DNA from: DATAEY01 sp045805565
GTDB taxonomy: Bacteria; Actinomycetota; Thermoleophilia; Solirubrobacterales; Solirubrobacteraceae
Assembly (NCBI GenBank): GCA_045805565.1
Contig: JBJMKZ010000030.1
Location: 1-60,160 of the forward strand
Direction of reading: 5' to 3'
Length of the DNA: 60,160 bases
The notes below the pieces were generated by a model that was not told where the DNA came from, searched no databases, and was given only the letters and a program-made list of their open reading frames with translations. A program made the position numbers and the translations under genes. This document shows positions 1 through 8,820 of this stretch, piece by piece (position 1 is the first letter of the stretch; each line of letters opens with the position of its first letter).

Positions 1-555
<555 letters not shown>

Positions 556-850
556 GAACTGGCCCCCTCGCGAACGAGGAAGCCTCACAAAGAGCTGTCG
601 TGCGCCTCTGAAGGCGCCCCGTACACAGGCGGGCGCCGGGCGCATGACGGGTCTATCTCAGCCGCCGTCGCGCAACGCCGGATGGCGTGATGCGGACGAC
701 GGTCGAACCTGGACGCACCCACAGGCCGAGGTCGGCCTGTGGTGCTCATGCTGTCGAGTTTTCAAAGACCGCCGTGCCTCCCGGGGGAGTCGTCCCCTCG
801 GTCGCACGCGCGCGGGCAGCACAATCGCAACCCTTGCGAGCGGACCCGTC
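556..850 (-). promoter_or_regulatory. rRNA operon leader with antitermination-like elements
   Basis: This stretch upstream of the 16S gene holds no convincing protein gene. On the minus strand it contains TCTTTGAAAACTCGACAG at 751-768, the motif usually found in actinobacterial rRNA leaders. It also contains a perfect 9-bp hairpin ACAGGCCGA/TCGGCCTGT with a 2-nt loop at 721-740, and a boxA-like GCTCTTTG at 588-595. Together these look like a pre-rRNA leader with Nus-type antitermination or RNase III processing signals. Function is inferred from motif and position. I see nothing else between 857 and 928. Confidence 0.7.
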
Positions 851-856
851 AGTATA
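851..856 (-). promoter_or_regulatory. Candidate -10 box of the rRNA promoter (TATACT)
   Basis: TATACT on the minus strand is a good -10 hexamer about 295 nt upstream of the mature 16S 5' end, just upstream of the leader hairpin and boxA-like elements. No recognisable -35 lies 16-18 nt further upstream, so the call rests on the -10 and its place. Confidence 0.4.
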
Positions 857-928
857 GCGCCACACGGGCCACGCGAGGGCGATTCTCGGCGACGACCGGA
901 TGCCCGCGAGACCGCTTCGAGCCCGGGC

Positions 929-1345
929 TCAGGACACCACCTGAACGTGGACCGTGCGCTGGCGGGGCCGGTCGTCGAAGTCGAGCAGGACCACCTGCTG
1001 CCAGGTGCCGAGCCCCAGACGGCCCGCGACAATCGGCACCGTCTCGGACGGCCCGATCAGCGCCGCGCGCATGTGGGCGTGGGAATTGGTGTCGTGGTTC
1101 AGGCGATTGTGGGCGTAGTCGCCCGCTCGCGGGATCAGCCGCTCGAGGGCCCGGCCGAGATCCTCCACCCCGCCGGGTTCGTATTCCATCGTGGTGATCG
1201 CGACCGTCGACCCGACGGCGAAGACGGTGGCGATCCCCTCGCTCGCCGCCGCCTGTCGGACCACGCCGGCGACGCCCTCGGTGAGATCGACGATCTGGCC
1301 GTCGCCGCGAGTCGAGAGGCGGAGCATTCCGGCGTGAACCCCCAT
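929..1345 (-). CDS. YjbQ/UPF0047 family protein (secondary thiamine-phosphate synthase-like)
   Basis: 138 residues, the usual length for the YjbQ family. The family signature is complete: STVAITTMEYEPGG near residues 47-60, then a block with NSHAHMRAALIGPSE, and the C-terminal GRLGLGTWQQVVLLDFD. Some YjbQ proteins show weak thiamine-phosphate synthase activity when overproduced, but the true role of the family is not settled. The gene starts 9 bp after the tyrS stop on the same strand and probably shares its transcript. It lies between tyrS and the rRNA promoter. The family call is firm; the biochemical name is not. Confidence 0.92.
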   Translation of the reverse strand: MGVHAGMLRLSTRGDGQIVDLTEGVAGVVRQAAASEGIATVFAVGSTVAITTMEYEPGGVEDLGRALERLIPRAGDYAHNRLNHDTNSHAHMRAALIGPSETVPIVAGRLGLGTWQQVVLLDFDDRPRQRTVHVQVVS

Positions 1346-1354
1346 GGCGGCGCG

Positions 1355-2551
1355 TCAGGCGCGGCGCAGGCGACGGAACCGGCGCTTGCCGACCTGAAGC
1401 AGCGCGCCGTCCAGCCGGTCCGCGGCGATGTCGAGGTCCTCCGCGCCGACGGCCTCTCCGTCCAGGCGCACGCCGCCCTGCGCCTGCAGTCGCCGAGCCT
1501 CCGAGTTGGACATCCCGAACAGCCGGGCGATCACCGAGGGGAGGTGCACCACCCCGTCGGGGGCCTGGAATACGCCCTCCTCCACGTCGTCGGGCGGCCG
1601 ATGCTCGACGTGGAGGCGATCGAAGTGGCGCTCCGCGCGCTCGGCCGCCTGGGCTCCGTGGAAGCGCGTGACCAGCTCGCGCGCCAGCGCTCGCTTGGCG
1701 TCGCGCGGCGCCAGCTCAGGCGCCGGCGGGTCGACCAGGAGCCGCTGCCACCCCGGCAGCGCCTCGTCCGGGACCCGCAGCGTCTTGCCGTAGATCTCCT
1801 CCGGCGCCTCGGTGATCCCGATGTAGTTGTCCAGCGTCTTGGACATTCGCCGCTCGCCGTCGGTCCCCGGGAGGATGGGCAGCGTCATCACCACCTGCTC
1901 GGGCTGGCCATAAGCGCGCTGGATGTCGCGTGCCAGCAGCAGGTTGAACTTCTGATCCGTCCCCCCCAGCTCCGCGTCCGCCCGGACCGCCACCGAGTCG
2001 TAGCCCTGCAGGAGGGGGTACAGCAGCTCGAGCACCGAGATCGGCTCGCCCGCGCCGTAGCGCTCGGCGAAGTCGTCGCGCTCCAGCAGCTGCGCCACGG
2101 TGGTCGTGCGTGCGAGGCCGAACAGCTGCTCGGCGGGCATGTCGAGCCACTGGCTGTTGCGAACCACCTCCAGCCGCCGGGGGTCGGGGTCGAGCAGCAT
2201 GAGCGCCTGGTCATGGAAAGTGGCGGCGTTGGCATCTATCTCCTCCCCGGACAGGACCGGGCGTGTGGCCGAGCGGCCGCTGGGGTCACCGACGCGGGCG
2301 GTGTAGTCGCCGACGATCAGGACCACTGTGTGCCCGCCGTCCTGGAAGCGCCGGAGGTGCCGGAGCACGACCGTGTGACCGAGGTGGATGTCGGGCGCAG
2401 TCGGGTCGATTCCCAGCTTCACCCGCAGGGGCCGCTGCTCGCGCTCGGCTTGAGCGAGCCTGGCCTCGAGGGCTCCGTCCGGGAGGCATTCGACCGCGCC
2501 GCGAGCCAGCTCGGCGGCCGCCTCGGCGTGGCGCGGCGCGGAGGAGTCCAT
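1355..2551 (-). CDS. tyrS: Tyrosyl-tRNA synthetase
   Basis: Class I synthetase that charges tRNA-Tyr. The ATP-binding HIGH motif appears as HLGH (residues 56-59). The KMSKS loop reads RRMSKT near residue 235, within GERRMSKTLDN. The tyrosine-binding face is seen in GYDSVAVRADAELGGTDQKFN, and the C-terminal 60 residues form an S4 RNA-binding domain. About 398 residues, normal for bacterial TyrS of the HLGH type. A TTG at 2560 would also open the frame. I chose ATG at 2551 because a TAGCAT -10 box ends 8 nt upstream, which fits a leaderless mRNA. yjbQ follows after 9 bp. No T-box or other leader is possible in the 28-bp gap to the divergent PBP gene. Confidence 0.95.
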   Translation of the reverse strand: MDSSAPRHAEAAAELARGAVECLPDGALEARLAQAEREQRPLRVKLGIDPTAPDIHLGHTVVLRHLRRFQDGGHTVVLIVGDYTARVGDPSGRSATRPVLSGEEIDANAATFHDQALMLLDPDPRRLEVVRNSQWLDMPAEQLFGLARTTTVAQLLERDDFAERYGAGEPISVLELLYPLLQGYDSVAVRADAELGGTDQKFNLLLARDIQRAYGQPEQVVMTLPILPGTDGERRMSKTLDNYIGITEAPEEIYGKTLRVPDEALPGWQRLLVDPPAPELAPRDAKRALARELVTRFHGAQAAERAERHFDRLHVEHRPPDDVEEGVFQAPDGVVHLPSVIARLFGMSNSEARRLQAQGGVRLDGEAVGAEDLDIAADRLDGALLQVGKRRFRRLRRA

Positions 2552-2559
2552 CCGACCCA

Positions 2560-2569
2560 ATGCTAGACT
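2560..2569. promoter_or_regulatory. Overlapping divergent -10 boxes for tyrS and the PBP gene
   Basis: The 10-mer ATGCTAGACT contains TAGCAT on the minus strand (2565-2560) and TAGACT on the plus strand (2564-2569), sharing two base pairs. They lie 8 nt from the tyrS ATG and 10 nt from the PBP GTG. Both fit the TANNNT actinobacterial -10 pattern and leaderless transcription. The -35 regions would lie inside the opposite gene. Confidence 0.55.
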
Positions 2570-2579
2570 CTCGCGCCTC

Positions 2580-5186
2580 GTGCGGCCGGACGTGACGCCC
2601 GCCGTCCGCGCCTCCGCCGCGCTGCCCGCCAGGCACCTCGACGCTTTGAGCGACGATCAGACACCCCAGGCGGCTGACGGCTCGCCGCCTTCGGTTTTGC
2701 GTGCTCGCGGAGCGCTCCGCGCAGGGCGCAGGAGTGCCGCCCGACGGCCGCTGTACGCCGCGGCTCGCGGCGTCGCCGGTGACGTCGTCGAGCGCGGGTC
2801 GCGGACCGACGTCCCGCCGCGGGGCGGCGACGGCTCGCCGCCCGGTTCGGGTGGCGGGGACGGCGAAGATCCGGGCGGGGGCGGAGGTCCCCCCCGCGCC
2901 CCGGGAACCGGCCGCCGGGACCATGGCGGCGGGCGCCCGCGCGTCCACAAGCTCCGCCTGGCGCTCATCTTGGCCGGCCTGGGCGGGCTCGCCGTGCTCT
3001 CGACGGTGTTCGGGATGGTGATGGCGGTCGCGTCCGATCTGCCGGCCCTCGAGAACCGCCAGGAGTACCGCAACGCCCGCAACTCGATCCTGCTCGACGA
3101 CCATGGGACCCAGATCGGGGTCCTCACCAGCCGGGACAACCGGATCCTGGTCCAACCCGGCCAGGTCGCCCCCGCCATGCAGCACGCGATCATCGCGATC
3201 GAGGACCAGCGTTTCTTCGAGAACAACGGGGTCGACGTGCGCGCCATCGCGCGAGCGTTCTTCGCCGACCTGGCTCGCCGCCGCACCGTCCAGGGTGCCT
3301 CGACGATCAGCCAGCAGTTCGTCAAGAACGCGCTCGCCGCACAGAACCAGCGCACGCTGTTCCAGAAGCTGCGCGAATCGGCGCTCGCCTATCACCTCAA
3401 CCGCAAGTGGAGCAAACAGAAGATCCTGACCGAGTACCTGAACGCGGTGTACTTCGGGAACGGCGCCTACGGCGTCGAGTCCGCCGCTCGGGTCTACTTC
3501 AGCATCGATCCCCTGACCGGGCAGCATCGGATCTGCGGAGGCGCCGGCCAGGCGCTGTGCTCCTCCCTGCTCAATCCGGTCGAGGCGGCGCTCCTGGCGG
3601 GCATGGTGGCCTCGCCGAGCGCCTACGATCCGCTGGACCATCCCCAGGCGGCACTGCGCAGGCGCGAGATCGTGCTCCAGCGGATGCTGGCGCAGGGCTA
3701 CATCACGCGCGCCGACATTCCCATCGCCCGGCGGGAGCCGCTGCCCACGCGGGCCACGGTCACCTTCCCGCACGAGAACTCGCTGGCTCCCTACTTCACG
3801 ACCTGGGTCAAGCAGCAGGTGATCGAGCGCTTCGGGGCGCAGCGCGCGCTCAACGGCGGCCTGCGGATCCGCACCACCCTGGACCTCGAGCTCCAGGAGC
3901 AGGCCGAGCAGGCGGTCGCCAACCACCTCAGCGATCCCAACGGCCCCGCCGCGGCCCTGGTGGCGATCGACAACCGGACCGGCGAGGTCCGCGCGATGGT
4001 GGGCGGGCGCCCCGGCATGGACTACAACAGCGCGCCGTTCAACCTCGCCACCCAGGGCCAGCGACAGCCCGGCTCGGCGTTCAAGGCCTTCGTCCTTGCC
4101 CAGGCTCTGCGGGAGGGGATCTCGCCCGACTCCGTATGGGCCTCGCAGCGCAAGCTGTTCGACGTACCCCACAGCGGCGGCGAGAAGTTCGTGGTGCGCA
4201 ATTTCGAAGGCGAGTACGCCGGGGCCAGGTCGCTTGCCGAGGCGACCGCGGAGTCGGACAACTCGGTGTTCGCCGAGGTGGGAATCAAGGTCGGCCCCGC
4301 CAAGATCGCGCGGCTGGCCCAACAGATGGGGATCCGCACTCCGGTTTCGAGCAACTACGCGATCACGCTCGGGGGGCTGAAGCAGGGCGTCGCCCCGCTG
4401 GACATGGCGCACGCCTACCAGACCCTGGCCGCCGGCGGCAGGCGGGTGACCGGCACGCTGGGAGCCCCCGAGGCCGGCCCGGTCGGCATCCAGGAGGTGG
4501 ACATCCCGGGAGGGCGTCGGATTCGAAACCAGACGATCGGCCGCAAGGTGCTCTCCCGCAAGCTGGCGGACATGGAGACCGAGATCCTCAAGTCGGTGGT
4601 CTGCTGCGGCACCGGCAAGGAGGCGGCGACCGGGGGCTTCGCCGCGGGCAAGACCGGGACCACCGAGAACTACGGTGACGCCTGGTTCGTGGGCTTCAAC
4701 CAGCGCTGGACGGTCGCCGTCTGGGTCGGCTACCCCGATCGGCTGAAGCCGATGACGTACGACTTCGGGGGCAGCCCGGTCATCGGGGGCACCTACCCCG
4801 CCGAGATCTGGCACGACTTCATCGTCGGCGCCGACGAGGTCCAGAATCAGCGCGAGGCCGAGAAGGCCGCCCGGGAGGGCAGGCAGTACACCCCGCCCGA
4901 CCAGTCGGCCGGGACCGAGACCTCGGGCACCGGCGGCGGCGGCTCGAGCTCCTCCAGCGGGTCCGACGTCAGCGGCTCCGACCAGTCGTCCGGCTCGAGC
5001 GGGTCCGACAGCGGGTCGTCCAGCGGTTCCCCGTCGTCGAGCGGCGGCGACGGCGGCTCGAGCGGCGGCGGCGGGGGTGGCGGGGGTGGCGGGGGTGGGC
5101 CTCCGTCCTCGGGGCCCCCATCCGGCGGCGGCGGCGGCTCGAGCGGCGGCTCCGGCGCGCCCGGCGGGACGGCCCCGCAGGGCTGA
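2580..5186 (+). CDS. Class A penicillin-binding protein (bifunctional PBP1A-type)
   Basis: Builds peptidoglycan outside the membrane: a GT51 glycosyltransferase polymerises lipid II and a transpeptidase cross-links stem peptides. A cytoplasmic Gly/Pro/Arg-rich N-terminus (residues 1-120) is followed by one transmembrane helix (about 125-150). The GT51 domain has its catalytic Glu208 in IEDQRFF. The transpeptidase motifs are SAFK with nucleophile Ser499, SDNS, and KTGT at 691-694. After about residue 780 comes a low-complexity Ser/Gly/Pro tail of nearly 90 residues with a run of 12 glycines. The start is uncertain: GTG at 2580 follows a -10 box, but codons 25-60 show weak G/C preference at third positions, so a later start is possible. 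It converges on the glycosylase gene with a 6-bp gap. Confidence 0.93.
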   Translation: MRPDVTPAVRASAALPARHLDALSDDQTPQAADGSPPSVLRARGALRAGRRSAARRPLYAAARGVAGDVVERGSRTDVPPRGGDGSPPGSGGGDGEDPGGGGGPPRAPGTGRRDHGGGRPRVHKLRLALILAGLGGLAVLSTVFGMVMAVASDLPALENRQEYRNARNSILLDDHGTQIGVLTSRDNRILVQPGQVAPAMQHAIIAIEDQRFFENNGVDVRAIARAFFADLARRRTVQGASTISQQFVKNALAAQNQRTLFQKLRESALAYHLNRKWSKQKILTEYLNAVYFGNGAYGVESAARVYFSIDPLTGQHRICGGAGQALCSSLLNPVEAALLAGMVASPSAYDPLDHPQAALRRREIVLQRMLAQGYITRADIPIARREPLPTRATVTFPHENSLAPYFTTWVKQQVIERFGAQRALNGGLRIRTTLDLELQEQAEQAVANHLSDPNGPAAALVAIDNRTGEVRAMVGGRPGMDYNSAPFNLATQGQRQPGSAFKAFVLAQALREGISPDSVWASQRKLFDVPHSGGEKFVVRNFEGEYAGARSLAEATAESDNSVFAEVGIKVGPAKIARLAQQMGIRTPVSSNYAITLGGLKQGVAPLDMAHAYQTLAAGGRRVTGTLGAPEAGPVGIQEVDIPGGRRIRNQTIGRKVLSRKLADMETEILKSVVCCGTGKEAATGGFAAGKTGTTENYGDAWFVGFNQRWTVAVWVGYPDRLKPMTYDFGGSPVIGGTYPAEIWHDFIVGADEVQNQREAEKAAREGRQYTPPDQSAGTETSGTGGGGSSSSSGSDVSGSDQSSGSSGSDSGSSSGSPSSSGGDGGSSGGGGGGGGGGGGPPSSGPPSGGGGGSSGGSGAPGGTAPQG

Positions 5187-5192
5187 CCGTCC

Positions 5193-5834
5193 TCAGCCGG
5201 CCCGGACCGGGACCACCCTCGGCGCCGGCGCCCGAGGCGGCGGCCGCGAGGCCGCCGGTCGCGGATACGAGACGAACCGGCTGCCGACCGCGCAGAAGCG
5301 CCAGTCCAGCTCGGTGGCCTTGGTTATCCCCACGCGCGGAGCCCGGACGATGGGCTGGCGGGACGCTGCGGCATGGAAGCGCAGCGCTCCCGCCGACAGA
5401 TCGCTGCCGTTGTGCCCGAGGTCCACGCCCAGCGCCTGGGTGAGCTTCCCGGGTCCCGAGCACAGGTCCTCGTCACGTCGGACGCGGCGCCGGGCCCGCA
5501 TCGCGTCGAGCCCGGCGACGGGCTCCAGCGCCCGGATGAGCACCGCGGCGCCTGTGCCGTCGGGCTCGGCGACGGCGTTGAGCAGCGCGTGGATGCCGTA
5601 CGACCGATACACGTACGCCCGCCCCGCCGGCCCGAACAGCGTCCTGGTTCGCGGGGTCACCCCGACGTAGGCGTGGCAGGCCGGCTCCGTCTGGTGATAG
5701 GCCTCGGTCTCGACGATCACCCCCGCCGTCTCGCCGTGGACCACCACGCAGCCGACCAGGGCATGGGCGACGTCGGTCACCGCAGCCGCGAAGAATCCCG
5801 GCCCGAGCACAGGCCCCGGCGATACCCGGCTCAT
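5193..5834 (-). CDS. 3-methyladenine DNA glycosylase, AAG/MPG type
   Basis: Base-excision repair enzyme that removes alkylated purines such as 3-methyladenine. 213 residues, the usual bacterial AAG length. Family motifs are intact: GVIVETEAY near residue 40 with the catalytic Glu, then CHAYVGVTPRT, the RAYVYRSYGIHALLN block, and CSGPGKLTQALGV. The C-terminus has a short Pro/Arg/Ala-rich tail. The ATG overlaps the argH stop codon (ATGA), so the two genes are translationally coupled even though argH is biosynthetic. A longer in-frame opening upstream of 5834 lies inside argH and has no family homology. Confidence 0.94.
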   Translation of the reverse strand: MSRVSPGPVLGPGFFAAAVTDVAHALVGCVVVHGETAGVIVETEAYHQTEPACHAYVGVTPRTRTLFGPAGRAYVYRSYGIHALLNAVAEPDGTGAAVLIRALEPVAGLDAMRARRRVRRDEDLCSGPGKLTQALGVDLGHNGSDLSAGALRFHAAASRQPIVRAPRVGITKATELDWRFCAVGSRFVSYPRPAASRPPPRAPAPRVVPVRAG

Positions 5835-7189
5835 GCCAGCCTCTCCCGGGCGCGCTCGAGCTGCTCGCGCACCCGCTCGAGCGCCGTGCCGCCCTCTGAC
5901 GCCTTGCTCTCCAGCCAGCGCTCGGGGCGCAGCACCTCGTAGTACTCGCCGTCGAGGGCGTCCGAGTGCGCGGCCAGGTCCGATTCGTCGAGCTCCGAGA
6001 GCGCCTTGCCCTGCTCGAGCGCGTCCCGCACCAGGCCGGCGACGATCCCGTGCGCCTGGCGGAACGGCACGCCTCGACGTACCAGCAGATCGGCGACGTC
6101 GGTGGCGCCGAGGAACTGGTCGGAGGCGGCTGCGGTCAGGCGCTGCGCATCGAAGCGCAGGCCATCGAGCATGCCGGCGGCCGCGTCCAGGCACAGCTCG
6201 AGCGTGTCGGCCACGTCGAACAGGTGCTCTTTGTCCTCCTGCAGATCCTTGCTGTAGGCGAGCGGCAGCCCGTGGAGGACTCCATGCAGCGCCACCAGGT
6301 GCCCGGCGATCCTCGGGGCCTTGGCCCGCAGCAGCTCGGCGGCATCGGGGTTCTTCTTCTGAGGCATGATCGAGGACCCCGACGCGAACGCGTCGGTGAC
6401 CTCGCAGAAGCCGAACTCATCGCTCGACCACAGGACGATCTCGCCGCCCAGGCGCGACAGGTGGGTGGCGCAGGTCGCCGCCGCCGACAGATAGTCGAGG
6501 ACGAAGTCGCGGTTGGAGACTGCGTCGAGCGAGTTCGCGGCCACCGAGGAGAAGCCGAGCTCGCGTGCCACCTCCCGACGATCGATGGGGAAGTTGACTC
6601 CGGCCAGGGCGCCGGCCCCCGCCGGCAGCCGGTCCGCCGCCCGCCGGGCGAACTCGAGCCGCGCCGTGTCGCGGTCGAACATCCAGAAGTACGCCAGCAG
6701 GTGATGCGAGACGTACACCGGCTGGGCTCGCTGCAGGTGGGTATAGCCCGGCATCGGCCAGTCGAGATGACGCTCGGCCAGCGACACCAGCGAGCGCATC
6801 AGCCCCAGGACCGCGTTCGCGGCCGCCCGCGCGTGGTCGCGGACGTACATGGCCACGTCGGTGGCCACCTGGTCGTTGCGCGAGCGTGCGGTGTGGAGGC
6901 GCCCGCCGGTGGCGCCGACCAGCTCGGTCACCCGGCGCTCGATCGCCATGTGGATGTCCTCGTCGTCGTCGAGGACGCGAAAGCTGCCGTCGTCCAGCTC
7001 GCGCTCGACCTCGTCGAGGCCGCGCAGCAGCTCGTCCCGGTCCTCGGTGGCGATCACTCCGGCGGCGGCCAGCATGCGGGCGTGGGCACGCGACTGGGCC
7101 ACGTCGTAGGGCCCCAGGCGCCGATCGAACGCGATTGAGGCATTGAGGCGACGGAACAGCTCGTCCTGCGGCTCGGCGAAGCGGGACAC
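5831..7189 (-). CDS. argH: Argininosuccinate lyase
   Basis: Last step of arginine synthesis: argininosuccinate to arginine plus fumarate. 452 residues, normal for the family. The fumarase/aspartase signature GSSIMPQKKNPD carries the catalytic serine. HTARSRNDQVATD near residue 100 and the GYTHLQRAQPV block near 160 are also present. No other arginine gene is in the window. Translation probably starts at the GTG at 7189, since a TAGACT -10 box lies 6 nt upstream. The stop overlaps the start of the DNA glycosylase gene. Confidence 0.97.
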   Translation of the reverse strand: MSRFAEPQDELFRRLNASIAFDRRLGPYDVAQSRAHARMLAAAGVIATEDRDELLRGLDEVERELDDGSFRVLDDDEDIHMAIERRVTELVGATGGRLHTARSRNDQVATDVAMYVRDHARAAANAVLGLMRSLVSLAERHLDWPMPGYTHLQRAQPVYVSHHLLAYFWMFDRDTARLEFARRAADRLPAGAGALAGVNFPIDRREVARELGFSSVAANSLDAVSNRDFVLDYLSAAATCATHLSRLGGEIVLWSSDEFGFCEVTDAFASGSSIMPQKKNPDAAELLRAKAPRIAGHLVALHGVLHGLPLAYSKDLQEDKEHLFDVADTLELCLDAAAGMLDGLRFDAQRLTAAASDQFLGATDVADLLVRRGVPFRQAHGIVAGLVRDALEQGKALSELDESDLAAHSDALDGEYYEVLRPERWLESKASEGGTALERVREQLERARERLA

Positions 7190-7195
7190 GCGGCC

Positions 7196-7201
7196 AGTCT
7201 A
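7196..7201 (-). promoter_or_regulatory. Candidate -10 box of argH (TAGACT)
   Basis: TAGACT ends 6 nt before the argH GTG, leaving no room for a ribosome-binding site. It matches the TANNNT-to-start spacing seen at many genes here and suggests a leaderless transcript. Confidence 0.5.
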
Positions 7202-7241
7202 TGACGCGGTCCGACCGGACCCCGGGGGCCTGGCGCGGCGC

Positions 7242-7649
7242 CTAGTGAACGTGCAGGTGGTAGATCTGGGCGACCTGGGTGGCGAGCACCACCCCGAGCA
7301 GGTAGAGCGTGACTCCCCAGCCGGCATACGCGTTGCGCGCTCGCGGGTACCAGCGGCTCTCGGGGTCGCGCCCGGTCGACCAGACCACCGGGACCCCGAA
7401 GCCGAGGCCCGCCACGATCAGCAGCCAAGGCGACCACTCGGTGAGGAGGTAGTGCAGGTCGAGGCGGAACTCCGACGCGATGCCGGCCACCACGCCGTGC
7501 CACAGCAGGACCGGTAGGACGATCGCCGCCGTCAGTCCGGCGATGGCTGCGAAGCGGGCCTGCCGTCGGCGCTCCGGCAGGCTGGCGAGCGAGCGGCGCC
7601 GATCCCGTTCGGCCCAGAAGTGCTCGCGACGCGGAACGCCGTCCTCCAC
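7242..7649 (-). CDS. Small three-helix membrane protein of unknown function
   Basis: 135 residues. A basic, Arg-rich N-terminus (residues 1-32) is followed by three hydrophobic segments near 33-53, 71-92 and 112-130. The C-terminus is histidine-rich (IYHLHVH). I do not recognise the family. The GTG start sits 6 nt downstream of CATAAT, a good -10 box on the minus strand at 7656-7661, which itself overlaps the stop of the DegT gene. It therefore probably has its own leaderless transcript rather than depending on the DegT operon. Confidence 0.7.
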   Translation of the reverse strand: MEDGVPRREHFWAERDRRRSLASLPERRRQARFAAIAGLTAAIVLPVLLWHGVVAGIASEFRLDLHYLLTEWSPWLLIVAGLGFGVPVVWSTGRDPESRWYPRARNAYAGWGVTLYLLGVVLATQVAQIYHLHVH

Positions 7650-7655
7650 CGGTCA

Positions 7656-7661
7656 ATTATG
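7656..7661 (-). promoter_or_regulatory. Candidate -10 box (CATAAT) for the small membrane protein
   Basis: CATAAT differs from TATAAT by one base and ends 6 nt before the GTG at 7649. It overlaps the TAA stop of the upstream DegT aminotransferase gene. Confidence 0.45.
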
Positions 7662-8820
7662 CCAGCGCCAGCGCTTCGGCAAGCGCGATCGACACCCGCT
7701 CCACCTCGCCGTCGGTCAGCTGGGGATAGAAGGGAAGCGCCAGCGATCGAGCGGCGGCCTGCTCGCATACCGGGAATTGCCCCTTCCGGTAGCCGAAGCG
7801 CTCGCGATAGAAGCCCATGAGGTGGATCGCCGGCAGGTAGGGCTTGGTCTGGATGCCACGCCCGGCGAGCCGGCCGATCACCGCCTGGCGATCGGCGTCC
7901 GGCGGCAACTGGACCACGTACACGAACCACGAGCGCCGGTCGCCCCCGCGATCCTCGCACGGCAGTCCCAGTCCCTCGATCCCGCCCAGGGCGGAGCGGT
8001 AGGCGGCGGCGACCCGCGCGCGCTCGGCCAGCATCGAGTCGAGACGCTCGAGTTGCGCCAGACCGATCGCGCAGGCTACGTCCGAGAGGCGGTAGTTGAA
8101 GCCGAGGCGCTCGTGCTCCAGCCAGCTCATGTCGGCCGGGCGGCCCTGGTTGCGCTCGGAGTCGATCCGCCGTTTGTGGGCGGGATCGCCGAGTGCCACC
8201 AGCCCCCCCTCACCGGTGGTCAGCTGCTTGTTGGCGTAGAAGCCGAACACCGCTGGGTGGCCGCGTCCCCCGACGGGGATGCCGTCGGCGTGCACCGCTC
8301 CCAGGGCCTCGCAGGCGTCCTCCACGATCGGCAGACCGAGGCGCTCGAGTGCGGGGAGGTCGGCCGGGTAGCCGAAGAGGTGGACCGGCAGGAGCGCCGA
8401 CGTGCGCCCGGTAACCGCCGCGGCCGCGGCGGCCGGGTCGAGGTTGAGGGTCAGCGGGTCGACGTCCACGAACACCGGTGTCGCCCGCTCGTAGAGGACC
8501 ACGTTGGCCGACGCCACGAACGACAGCGGAGAGGTGACCACCTCGTCACCCTCCGACACGCCGACCGCCCGCACCGCGAGGTGCAGCCCCGCCGTCCCGC
8601 TCGAGACCGCGCAGGCGTACGCGGCCCCCAGGCGCCGGGCCATGGCGGCCTCGAACTCCGCCACCCGCGGCCCCAGGGACAGGCGGCCGGAGCGCAGCAC
8701 CTCGAGCACGCGAGCCTCCTCCGTCTCGCCCAGCAGCGGTCGGGCGAGTGGGATCTCGTCCCGGGTTGCCGCCTCGGGCTGCGGCCGACTGGGCGCGGGA
8801 TGGGCGGGGACCGGGGTCAC
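7657..8820 (-). CDS. DegT/DnrJ/EryC1/StrS family PLP aminotransferase
   Basis: Fold-type I aminotransferase of the family that mostly makes amino sugars (4-amino- or 3-amino-deoxysugars on nucleotide carriers). 387 residues. The N-terminus has the family opening IPLARPLLGETEEARVLEVL. AVSSGTAGLHLAVRA lies near residue 70, VEDACEALGA near 170, and the PLP lysine sits in NKQLTTGEGG near 200. The GTG start overlaps the cimA stop (GTGA), so it is coupled to citramalate synthase. That is odd for a sugar aminotransferase; either the pairing is accidental or this member acts on a branched-chain intermediate. The substrate cannot be told from sequence. Confidence 0.9.
   Translation of the reverse strand: MTPVPAHPAPSRPQPEAATRDEIPLARPLLGETEEARVLEVLRSGRLSLGPRVAEFEAAMARRLGAAYACAVSSGTAGLHLAVRAVGVSEGDEVVTSPLSFVASANVVLYERATPVFVDVDPLTLNLDPAAAAAAVTGRTSALLPVHLFGYPADLPALERLGLPIVEDACEALGAVHADGIPVGGRGHPAVFGFYANKQLTTGEGGLVALGDPAHKRRIDSERNQGRPADMSWLEHERLGFNYRLSDVACAIGLAQLERLDSMLAERARVAAAYRSALGGIEGLGLPCEDRGGDRRSWFVYVVQLPPDADRQAVIGRLAGRGIQTKPYLPAIHLMGFYRERFGYRKGQFPVCEQAAARSLALPFYPQLTDGEVERVSIALAEALALA

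Noticed and set aside
2286..4814. 842-codon minus-strand frame opposite the PBP gene
   Set aside because: Antisense to a PBP with all catalytic motifs; no homology seen.
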